From positions 5,605 through 11,712 of the forward strand of contig JAHFAB010000025.1 in the NCBI GenBank assembly GCA_023250795.1: 6,108 bases of DNA, in the 5' to 3' direction. Numbering within the stretch: the first letter of the stretch is position 1; each line of letters starts with the position of its first letter. The notes beneath the pieces are model-generated. The model saw nothing but the letters and a program-made list of their open reading frames with translations. It did no database searches and was not told the DNA's origin. Shown here one piece after another: positions 1 through 5,787 of this stretch. The position numbers and the translations under genes are program-made. Origin of the DNA: Bacteriovoracaceae bacterium. Lineage in GTDB: Bacteria > Bdellovibrionota > UBA1018.

Positions 1-512
1 AAACCCTGTGCGGCATAAGCGCCCGCTTTGTCCATTGACTCACCCGTTTGAACATATTCGGAAATCTGTTTGCTTGAGATTTTTCTCATTTTTACCTTTG
101 TTTCAACCGTTTTAGAAATTATTTCTTTTGTCATCTCTCTGGCCCCAATCAAAATACTATAGGAAGTCAATACCAGGTGAGTTTTTCCAACTAAAAGACT
201 GAGCATTTTAACCGCTTCTTTTTTATTTTTAGGTTTTCCTAGTACTGTTTTCTGGTCTGGAGCAATAACAATTGTATCTGCGGCTAAAATAATACAACCA
301 CCGTATTGAAAAACAGCGTTTGAAAAAACAGACTCGGCTTTTTCTTTTGACAGCCTCTCCACCATGTTTCTGGGGGATTCTCCCTTTTTTCTCGTTTCTT
401 CTATCTGTGGAGATTCGCTTATAAACGGAATTCCTATTTGCCGTAACATCTCAATCCGCCTTGGGGAACTCGAAGCCAAAATAAAAGGAACATTAAAAAT
501 AGATTTCAGCAT
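1..512 (-). CDS. maf: Maf family nucleoside triphosphate pyrophosphatase (C-terminus cut by window edge)
   Basis: Translating the minus strand from the ATG at 512 gives 170 codons with no stop before the window edge. Family members are usually about 190-200 residues, so roughly the last 20-30 are missing. Visible Maf signatures are the N-terminal ASSSPRR nucleotide-binding loop (residues 13-19), AADTIV (77-82) with the conserved Asp79, GKP (92-94), GKTH (109-112) and DKAGAY (161-166). Maf proteins hydrolyse (d)NTPs to monophosphates plus pyrophosphate in the cytoplasm, and are linked to house-cleaning of modified nucleotides and to cell-division arrest. The SPRR loop and the DKAGAY motif resemble the YhdE-type (dTTP/UTP) branch more than the YceF-type (m7GTP) branch; this assignment is tentative. 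Another ATG, at 517, is in a different frame and stops at once. The gene lies 37 bp downstream of the ATPase gene on the same strand and may be the last cistron of that operon. Confidence 0.93.
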   Translation of the reverse strand, partial: MLKSIFNVPFILASSSPRRIEMLRQIGIPFISESPQIEETRKKGESPRNMVERLSKEKAESVFSNAVFQYGGCIILAADTIVIAPDQKTVLGKPKNKKEAVKMLSLLVGKTHLVLTSYSILIGAREMTKEIISKTVETKVKMRKISSKQISEYVQTGESMDKAGAYAAQG

Positions 513-549
513 ATCATTTCCACTTTAGATCCCAATCAAGGTTATTATA

Positions 550-1524
550 TCAGAAATAAAACTGCGTTGATAAGAAACGAAATTGTTCTTTGAAGTCTTT
601 GAAGTTTGCAGTTCGCATAAATAGAACAGTGACTTCAGTTCTTACTCTCGACTCACTCACAAAAAAGAAACTCCCCCCAGATCGAAACACCGTGGCTAGG
701 CCTATCCCAGCTCCAGCGCTAGAAGTTTTTACTTTATACTCTTCATGAGTATAAATTTTGGATATAAAAGAAAGTAATTTTGCTTTATCTAAACTACCGA
801 ACAGATCAACTGCTGTAACTCCTACATATTTCCCATCAAAACCCACATACATCTCAATAGAATTTCTGTCTTTCAAATTAATTTTTGACGTTCTTGGGGT
901 AGCAGATAGCGTGGGCTTCCCCAAATCATCGACAGGCGCGTCATAGATGGCGTTCATTAAAATCTCATCTACAGCATTTGCAATGACTGAAGCCATTCTG
1001 CTTTGAAATTTTGCAGCAAGCAAAAAATTCTTTACTGCTTCAACTCCGTCCTGTTTTTGAGATGAAAATTCGAATTTTACAGTCTGAATCTTTGTGTTTT
1101 CTTTGAGAATATTTTTTAGACCAAATGCTCTTTCTCTAAGCGTAGCGAGAGTCACCCTTCCATAATAACGCCCAGACTCTCTAACATCTCCATAGTTTCG
1201 TACAATATAATTTCCAAACAGCGGACTCTGGATGAGATAGGGCGTTCTTTCAATTTCTTCAGATGTAATAAAGTGAGTGGAGTTTGAATTTATTTTTTCT
1301 GAAAAAAGACCGATCGTGTCCTGAACTGCAGTTTCAAACTCTCGATATTGCTCTTCTGAAGAAACATCGACCAGAATCACTGTTGCCCCATCAGCCAATA
1401 AGACCTCGGCGCCCTCCTTCGGAGTTTGGACAGATTGTAGAGAAAGTCCCGCAGCCATTGCAACTTCTTGGGCAAATGCCAAATCTTCGCTTCTCTCGGA
1501 AATCAAAAGTAGTGTTTTACTCAA
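550..1524 (-). CDS. GHKL/HATPase (anti-sigma kinase-like) protein with N-terminal receiver-like domain
   Basis: This is a 324-residue, probably cytoplasmic protein. Residues 1-115 look like a degenerate response-regulator receiver: beta strand TLLLIS (4-9) and a second strand, ATVILVD, ending at Asp53 where a phospho-acceptor could sit. The usual acidic pair after strand 1 is not clear. Residues 145-305 form a Bergerat-fold ATPase. The N box VDEILMNAIYDA (185-196) has Glu187 and Asn191 aligned with SpoIIAB Glu46 and Asn50, and the glycine-rich lid GAGIGL is at 271-276. The G1 box reads VDLFGSL (239-245) instead of DxGxG, so this is an atypical subfamily. The start is TTG at 1524: an in-frame stop at 1534-1536 excludes any longer form, a GAGAG ribosome site lies just upstream, and the next Met would delete the first receiver strand. 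It begins 14 bp after the STAS gene stop. The role inferred from context is to bind, and possibly phosphorylate, the STAS protein in a partner switch; kinase activity is not shown. Confidence 0.82.
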   Translation of the reverse strand: MSKTLLLISERSEDLAFAQEVAMAAGLSLQSVQTPKEGAEVLLADGATVILVDVSSEEQYREFETAVQDTIGLFSEKINSNSTHFITSEEIERTPYLIQSPLFGNYIVRNYGDVRESGRYYGRVTLATLRERAFGLKNILKENTKIQTVKFEFSSQKQDGVEAVKNFLLAAKFQSRMASVIANAVDEILMNAIYDAPVDDLGKPTLSATPRTSKINLKDRNSIEMYVGFDGKYVGVTAVDLFGSLDKAKLLSFISKIYTHEEYKVKTSSAGAGIGLATVFRSGGSFFFVSESRVRTEVTVLFMRTANFKDFKEQFRFLSTQFYF

Positions 1525-1538
1525 AATTTTCTCTCAAC

Positions 1539-2003
1539 TTAACGCACCAGAAATGCAAAATATTCTTCTGGAATATCATCAAATGCAGCGTTCCCACCAC
1601 ATTTAGTGCACTTTAAATCTGGCACTTTTAGCTCTAGCTTTTTCAAATCTTCACTTTTAAAAAGCCCCACCAGCTCAGACTTGCAAGCCAAGCAAGAAAA
1701 TGGGACGAAAATCGATTCTACAACGCCCCCTGCCGTAAAATTTGAAATCAAGTTGATTTGCTGCACAATGGCAGTAGAACACTCAACAAACTTGAGTTTT
1801 GTACCTTTTGCTTGCGTTGCCTGGAAAAATCGAATCCACGCCTTAACCCCAACTGAATTGATTCTCGGGACTTCTTTACAATTGATTTGGGCCTCAGCGG
1901 GCAGTGTTCCTAAGAGCTGTTCAAAGTCCACACTCTCCTCAATGGAACCTGTGAGTCGGACCATCAAAATGTTACCTTTTTGTTCTTTTATTACGTTTAA
2001 CAT
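1539..2003 (-). CDS. STAS-domain protein with C-terminal four-cysteine zinc ribbon (anti-anti-sigma-like)
   Basis: A 154-residue cytoplasmic protein. Residues 1-92 are a STAS domain that aligns without gaps to the core of RsbV and SpoIIAA through CKEVPRINSVGV (42-53), followed by a helix and the strand TKLKFVEC (68-75). Residues 100-140 carry two Cys pairs, Cys104/Cys107 and Cys132/Cys135 (CLAC and CTKCGG), the pattern of a zinc ribbon. In SpoIIAA/RsbV the phosphorylated residue is the second of the DSS/DST pair. Here that position is Val51, with Ser50 just before it and Asn49 replacing the Asp, so classical phospho-control is uncertain. A longer reading from an ATG at 2072 adds 23 low-complexity residues and would overlap the divergent phosphatase gene. 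The ATG at 2003 has a strong ribosome site and begins right at the first STAS strand, so I chose it. It is the first gene of the leftward operon and is probably the partner of the ATPase (14 bp downstream) and of the divergent phosphatase. Confidence 0.85.
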   Translation of the reverse strand: MLNVIKEQKGNILMVRLTGSIEESVDFEQLLGTLPAEAQINCKEVPRINSVGVKAWIRFFQATQAKGTKLKFVECSTAIVQQINLISNFTAGGVVESIFVPFSCLACKSELVGLFKSEDLKKLELKVPDLKCTKCGGNAAFDDIPEEYFAFLVR

Positions 2004-2009
2004 CAAATA

Positions 2010-2016
2010 CCTCTCT
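2010..2016 (-). promoter_or_regulatory. Ribosome binding site that fixes the STAS gene start
   Basis: On the minus strand the sequence reads AGAGAGG followed by 6 nt and the ATG at 2003, a strong Shine-Dalgarno match at good spacing. It supports a start at 2003 rather than the longer reading frame from 2072, which has no comparable site. Confidence 0.7.
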
Positions 2017-2027
2017 CTCTTATTGAA

Positions 2028-2056
2028 ATTAATGAAAATATTAGTGAAAATATCAA
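2028..2056 (-). promoter_or_regulatory. Candidate sigma70-type promoter of the leftward STAS-ATPase operon
   Basis: On the minus strand, TTGATA (2056-2051, five of six matches to TTGACA) is followed by a 17-bp spacer and ATTAAT (2033-2028, four of six matches to TATAAT). Transcription would begin near 2020, giving a leader of about 20 nt that contains the ribosome site. The region is AT-rich, so chance matches are likely; this is a prediction from sequence alone. The -35 hexamer reaches to within 2 bp of the phosphatase start codon at 2058. Confidence 0.4.
2033..2053. repeat. Direct repeat TGAAAATAT x2 in the divergent promoter gap
   Basis: TGAAAATAT occurs at 2033-2041 and again at 2045-2053, 12 bp apart start to start. 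A shorter related TTGAAATT lies at 2023-2030. The two copies cover the spacer and part of the -35 of the predicted leftward promoter and lie directly in front of the phosphatase start, where a regulator could bind and affect both operons. In AT-rich DNA such repeats can arise by chance, so a regulatory role is only a suggestion. Confidence 0.35.
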
Positions 2057-2057
2057 A

Positions 2058-3953
2058 ATGGAGCAACAGCAAATTAAAGTAAAATTTTCAGTCACAACAA
2101 AACTACTCATTAGCGTTGTTTTGCTATTGTTTACCGTTATCCTTTTTCTCAATATCTCGACTATCTTTTTAGTGACCGAAGACAAGCGCGCCTACACCTA
2201 CCAAGCCCAGTCAACAGAGACTATCCTCATCAGTCGCGAGTTTATGAACAAAGTAAAACGCTCTTTGGATTTATCACGGCTTGCTCTGGGAAGTATCGAT
2301 CCGTTTAAGCCCGTGCAACCCCATCAAGAAACGACTATCCGCGCCATGCTTAACAACCAATCCGAAGTCCCCTTTTTGCAACTCGGGGTCCTCAACACAA
2401 ACACTTTCGAAGTCAAAACATTGACGCATGTTCGTGGTAATAATTGGCTAAAAGACTCTGACCTCCAAGAAGAAGATTTTAAATTAACTGCAGAACAGAT
2501 CAAAATTGCAACGCCCCAACTCCTAGATCATGCCTATAGTTTCATCAATGTCTCCAGTGTGAGCAAAACACCGGTTATTGCAGTGCTTTTGGCTGATATC
2601 AAATACAAGTCAAATAATGCTGGGCTACCCATCTCAGTTGCTTATACACCTCTGAATGGCTTCGGCATGGAAGGAAAGGGTTCCAATCTGACCATTACTG
2701 ATCGCGAAGGGTGGGTCCTCTTTGATAATGATCCCGCGGCATTTTTTAATAAGAAAAATATTTCCGATGACGCTCTCTTTGGCATTGCTACTGCAAGTAA
2801 ACTTACTGCTGGAGCACAAGAATACGAGTCGCAGCAAACCTCTTATTTAGGAAGTTATGTGAGGCCAGGGTTCGATTTGGTGGTACTCACAAGAATTGAA
2901 AAAAGAAAAGCCATGAGAGCAACTTATACACTCGCGGAGCGTTATTTCTTATTAGGAATTATGGCAACTGCTGGTGCGATCATTTTTGCAATTTTATTTG
3001 CAAAAACTATGACTGCACCTTTGGGCCGACTCTACCAAGCAACTAAAGAAGTGTCAGAAGGAAACTTTAATATTGAACTCAAGATCAATGCTCGAGACGA
3101 GATTGGAGCCCTCGCTGGATCCTTTGTCACAATGTCTCGCAAAATCAAAGAACTCATCCAAGAAAGCATTAGAAAAGTACACCTTGAAAACGAACTGGCA
3201 ATTGCCTCAACTGTGCAACAGACCCTGATCCCACCTCCAAAATATGAAAACGATTTTATTTCTATCTACAGCCAATATAAATCAGCTGACCAATGTGGGG
3301 GAGATTGGTGGGGGTTTTTTGGAACACAAGATAAACTCTGCTTAATGATCGCCGATGCAACTGGACACGGTCTGCCAAGTGCTTTGATTACAGCTTCGGC
3401 AAGAAGCTGTGTCAGTGTTCTCCATAAACTTGCACAAGAAGACCCTGAATTTAGTTTCTCTCCTGGAGCAATGCTATCCTATGCAAATCGCGTTGTATTT
3501 GACGCCGCTTCTGGAAAAATCATGATGACCTTCTTTACTGCAGTAATAGACTTTACTAAAAAAACATTGACCTATGCCAATGCGGGTCATAACCCTGCGT
3601 GGCTTTTTAAAAAAGAAAACGACAAATATTCTCTCAAAAGCTTGATGTCAGTTGGGCAAAGACTGGGTGAAGCACTGGATGTCCCAGGCTATGAAGAAAA
3701 AACCGTCCCTATCTCTCCAGGCGACATCCTATTTCTCTATACAGATGGACTACTTGAAGGAACCAACTCTGCTGGGGAAATGTATGGAAAAAGTAGAGCT
3801 CGTCGCACAGTAGAAGCAAGTGTCGGTCAAGGACCCGAAAATATTATTAACACATTAATGAAGGATTTTATGTCACATAACGGAACTAAGGCCCTGGATG
3901 ATGATATCTCCTTGGCAGTAGCGAAAATTCTTCCTAAAGGACTTATTACCTAA
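2058..3953 (+). CDS. Membrane-anchored SpoIIE/RsbU-type PP2C serine phosphatase with periplasmic sensor and HAMP domain
   Basis: A 631-residue inner-membrane protein. Helix 1 is at about 14-38 after a Lys-containing cytoplasmic end. A periplasmic sensor of about 255 residues follows (41-295); its TDREGWVLFDND stretch (214-225) resembles Cache-type sensors. Helix 2 is at about 296-316, then HAMP (318-367, with ARDEIGAL at 345-352), a short helical linker, and a SpoIIE-type PP2C domain (about 383-627). Metal-binding motifs are intact: GGDWWG (Asp416), DATGHG (Asp433), NAGHNP (508-513), YTDG (Asp563) and LDDDIS (Asp614-616). It should therefore be an active phosphatase that dephosphorylates a STAS partner when an external signal passes through HAMP. 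The likely substrate is the divergent STAS protein 54 bp away, though that protein lacks the canonical phospho-residue. ATG 2058 is the first start in the frame; its ribosome site is weak, with only an A-rich GTGAAAA stretch upstream. The downstream FecR/Fn3 gene follows after 2 bp, so the two are surely co-transcribed. Confidence 0.93.
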   Translation: MEQQQIKVKFSVTTKLLISVVLLLFTVILFLNISTIFLVTEDKRAYTYQAQSTETILISREFMNKVKRSLDLSRLALGSIDPFKPVQPHQETTIRAMLNNQSEVPFLQLGVLNTNTFEVKTLTHVRGNNWLKDSDLQEEDFKLTAEQIKIATPQLLDHAYSFINVSSVSKTPVIAVLLADIKYKSNNAGLPISVAYTPLNGFGMEGKGSNLTITDREGWVLFDNDPAAFFNKKNISDDALFGIATASKLTAGAQEYESQQTSYLGSYVRPGFDLVVLTRIEKRKAMRATYTLAERYFLLGIMATAGAIIFAILFAKTMTAPLGRLYQATKEVSEGNFNIELKINARDEIGALAGSFVTMSRKIKELIQESIRKVHLENELAIASTVQQTLIPPPKYENDFISIYSQYKSADQCGGDWWGFFGTQDKLCLMIADATGHGLPSALITASARSCVSVLHKLAQEDPEFSFSPGAMLSYANRVVFDAASGKIMMTFFTAVIDFTKKTLTYANAGHNPAWLFKKENDKYSLKSLMSVGQRLGEALDVPGYEEKTVPISPGDILFLYTDGLLEGTNSAGEMYGKSRARRTVEASVGQGPENIINTLMKDFMSHNGTKALDDDISLAVAKILPKGLIT

Positions 3954-3955
3954 AA

Positions 3956-5500
3956 ATGAAATCTTACTTCAAATTTAAAATTTGGGAAATTTTCATTTTA
4001 TTCCTTTCGTTTGTATTTTTTTTCGGCTCAATAACAATATATTTCAGTGGAATATCACTCAGAAAGTATATTTTAGGTTGGAAAGAAGAACAGGGCACTG
4101 AAGAGGTGGGGAAACTCTTTCAAAAAGAAGGGGCAATACGGCGGCAACTCACACAAGCAATGGAGTTTTTGAGTATAGAAAAAAACACGACTCTTTACAA
4201 CTTTGACACTCTTGTGACAAGTTCAAGTGGAACCGCGACCCTAGCGTTTAATGATGGGGGTTCCATACAACTCGGGCCCAACACCATGGTAAGACTCAGC
4301 TTTGAGTCTAAACTATCGCTCCAAGGGATTTCTCGTTTTGCAAATATCGAAGTCGTCACAGGAACTGTCAAAGGGCAGGCAAAAGCTGTTCCCATGACCT
4401 TCAAAACTAGAGATCAAGTAATCACTATAAAACCCAACACTGTCGAAAAACAAATTGAAGTCCCAGTGGCGCCGCTAGTGAATCCAATTATCCCAAAAAA
4501 TGAACCTCTACCCCCAGTCGTAGCTGCCATAGCGGCAGCCAGTCCCTCTGCAAGTCCATCACCACTTGTTGTTGAGATAAATAGAGAGGTGCACCTTATC
4601 ACCCCAAAAAATGGTGTACACCTTAAAGTAGATAACGAAAGCCCAGTGCCTGAAAAAACTGTTTCTTTGGTTTGGGATGTGCTGCCGTCCACTCATGACC
4701 CAGTTCAAGTTGTTTTACAAAAAAAACTTGGGACCACTCAATTTGAGGACGTTTTTAGAAAAACAAGTCAAGCAAAAAAAATAATGGTTTTGATCAAAAG
4801 CCCTGGAGAATATGTTTGGCAGATCAAAAATGCGAAAGGAGAGGCCCTATCCAAAAAAGAAACACAATCAACCTTTTTTATAGATCCTGAGTTTGAAGCC
4901 ATAGAAACTTTGACTCCCTTAGTGGCGGGAGAAATGACCGAATCGAATGCCTATAAAGGCTCTCATCAGAAAAAGTTTGACCTAACTCTTCAATGGAAAC
5001 CCTACACTGGAGCCAAATCGTATCGCGTTAAAGTAATGGATTCTATGAACTCTAAAAAACCTCTCATGGAAAAAACTGTTCAGCAGAATCTGTTTTCATT
5101 TAACAAAGAAAAAATTATTAGTGGTAAATTTTATTATACAGTTTCTGCAGAGTTACCTTCTGGGTTTGTTGTAAATTCCAAACTAAAAGAGTTTAATTTC
5201 AATTTTTTAGCCCCCGCCTTAGTTACTCCTCTTGACCAAACTATCATTACCAAAAAAGATCTCTCAGAAAAAAATGGGCGCATTTTACTCACTTGGCAAA
5301 AAACAAATTTTACGGAAGGGTATGAGTTAGAGATCGCTCAAGATACAACTTTTACTGCAAAAACACTGCAATTGAAACTCAAAGAGAATTTCTTCGTCTT
5401 TAAAACCCAGGTTTCAGGAAAGTACTGGTGGAGAGTGCGAAGCTTTTCAGGTGAAACGATAAGTCCTTCTAGCAAACTCCTTCGAAGTAAAACTCAGTGA
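3956..5500 (+). CDS. Membrane-anchored FecR-domain protein with three fibronectin-III-like modules
   Basis: A 514-residue protein. One hydrophobic helix at about 10-31 follows a Lys-rich start and lacks a lipobox Cys, so it is probably an uncleaved anchor with the rest in the periplasm. A FecR-type domain follows (about 76-160: LYNFDTLVTSSSGTA at 80-94, then DGGSIQLGPNT at 100-110). A Pro/Ala/Ser linker (about 165-206) leads to three repeated beta modules, each starting with a Trp strand and ending in a tYxW/tYYY-like strand: LVWDV to GEYVWQIK (238-291), LQWKPY to GKFYYTVSA (345-398) and LTWQKT to GKYWWRVRS (445-496). It is not a classical FecR anti-sigma regulator: it has no cytoplasmic N-terminal domain and no TonB system nearby. 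Tight 2-bp linkage to the phosphatase suggests it senses or binds something, perhaps peptidoglycan or a surface ligand, for that phosphatase; this is inference. Translation probably relies on coupling, with AAAGGA at 3936-3941. The gene ends in three consecutive in-frame stops, TGA-TAG-TAA. Confidence 0.82.
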   Translation: MKSYFKFKIWEIFILFLSFVFFFGSITIYFSGISLRKYILGWKEEQGTEEVGKLFQKEGAIRRQLTQAMEFLSIEKNTTLYNFDTLVTSSSGTATLAFNDGGSIQLGPNTMVRLSFESKLSLQGISRFANIEVVTGTVKGQAKAVPMTFKTRDQVITIKPNTVEKQIEVPVAPLVNPIIPKNEPLPPVVAAIAAASPSASPSPLVVEINREVHLITPKNGVHLKVDNESPVPEKTVSLVWDVLPSTHDPVQVVLQKKLGTTQFEDVFRKTSQAKKIMVLIKSPGEYVWQIKNAKGEALSKKETQSTFFIDPEFEAIETLTPLVAGEMTESNAYKGSHQKKFDLTLQWKPYTGAKSYRVKVMDSMNSKKPLMEKTVQQNLFSFNKEKIISGKFYYTVSAELPSGFVVNSKLKEFNFNFLAPALVTPLDQTIITKKDLSEKNGRILLTWQKTNFTEGYELEIAQDTTFTAKTLQLKLKENFFVFKTQVSGKYWWRVRSFSGETISPSSKLLRSKTQ

Positions 5501-5523
5501 TAGTAACTCAACCCCAATCACTG
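5495..5523. terminator. Inverted repeat between convergent genes, weak terminator candidate
   Basis: CAGTGAT (5495-5501) and ATCACTG (5517-5523) form a perfect 7-bp stem with a 15-nt loop, starting inside the last codons of the FecR/Fn3 gene. On the minus strand the stem is followed by AGTTTTAC, a short T run that could end tatA transcripts; on the plus strand there is no T run. The stem has only moderate GC and the loop is long, so this is a weak candidate. It is the only hairpin I see in the 45-bp convergent gap. Confidence 0.28.
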
Positions 5524-5545
5524 CCGCTCCGGATACGAAGTAAGA

Positions 5546-5719
5546 TTACTCTAAGTGTTTTTTGGGATCATCGTCATCCGTATTTTTTCCCTCAAGACCC
5601 CGCTTGAAAGCTCCAAGCCCCTTGCCCAAAGCATGGCCAAGCTCAGGAAGCCTTCGGTGTCCAAAGAGAAGTACGACAACAGTCACAATCAATATGTGTC
5701 CAAGGCTTAATCCAAACAT
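5546..5719 (-). CDS. tatA: Sec-independent (twin-arginine) translocase subunit TatA
   Basis: A 57-residue reading frame on the minus strand, ATG at 5719 and TAA at 5546-5548. Residues 5-19 are a short hydrophobic helix, followed by the TatA/E hinge LFGHRRLPELG (18-28; Phe19-Gly20 and the Leu-Pro-Glu-Leu turn), then an amphipathic helix ALGKGLGAFKRGLEG (30-44) and an acidic tail with four Asp at 48-51. This is the full TatA/E layout; family members often run to 60-90 residues, so the tail is short. TatA oligomerises in the inner membrane to move folded proteins, usually with TatB and TatC, which are not in this window. Start choice: an ATG at 5735 is out of frame, and the ribosome site upstream of 5719 is poor (GAAAGCC). 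It converges on the FecR/Fn3 gene and is divergent from the oxidoreductase gene, 68 bp away. TatE is indistinguishable at this length. Confidence 0.9.
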   Translation of the reverse strand: MFGLSLGHILIVTVVVLLFGHRRLPELGHALGKGLGAFKRGLEGKNTDDDDPKKHLE

Positions 5720-5760
5720 AGGCTTTCAATAACATAGATTTGTGGCAAATACTTGTGGAT

Positions 5761-5772
5761 TATCAATTGATA
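5761..5772. promoter_or_regulatory. Perfect 12-bp palindrome in the tatA / oxidoreductase divergent gap
   Basis: TATCAATTGATA is its own reverse complement and lies 15 bp before the oxidoreductase ATG and 41 bp before the tatA start. Its minus-strand edge continues as GATAAT, a five-of-six -10 match for tatA, but I see no convincing -35 to go with it. Two TTGTGG copies (5740-5745 and 5753-5758) lie just beside it. This could be an operator shared by both genes; no regulator is known for it and it may be chance. Confidence 0.3.
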
Positions 5773-5787
5773 CGCTAAGAGGTGGGA

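Noticed and set aside
2004..2072. A 23-residue N-terminal extension of the STAS protein starting at 2072
   Set aside because: It is low-complexity, would overlap the divergent phosphatase start by 15 bp and has no good ribosome site, whereas the ATG at 2003 has AGAGAGG at 6 nt.
1606..2082. Plus-strand open frame of 158 codons opposite the STAS gene
   Set aside because: Its translation is Ser/Lys-rich with no domain; the opposite strand carries a clear STAS fold and cysteine motifs. It is an antisense shadow, as are the plus-strand frames at 758-946 and 1284-1616.
2003..2185. Minus-strand open frame of 60 codons over the phosphatase N-terminus
   Set aside because: It looks hydrophobic only because it mirrors the membrane helix codons of the phosphatase; no independent support. 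The 2634-2837 minus frame is rejected for the same lack of support.
4195..4692. Minus-strand open frames at 4195-4404 and 4414-4692, inside the FecR/Fn3 gene
   Set aside because: Low-complexity Thr/Ser/Gly translations opposite a gene with recognisable domains; no ribosome sites or motifs.
4719..4781. Two runs of eight A (4719-4726 and 4774-4781) as possible programmed frameshift sites
   Set aside because: The zero frame continues intact through conserved Fn3-like strands on both sides, and no stimulatory hairpin is obvious; AT-rich Lys codons explain the runs.
3956..5500. Classical FecR anti-sigma/iron-signalling regulator
   Set aside because: The protein has no cytoplasmic anti-sigma N-terminal domain, no ECF sigma factor gene and no TonB receptor in the neighbourhood; it has Fn3-like modules instead.
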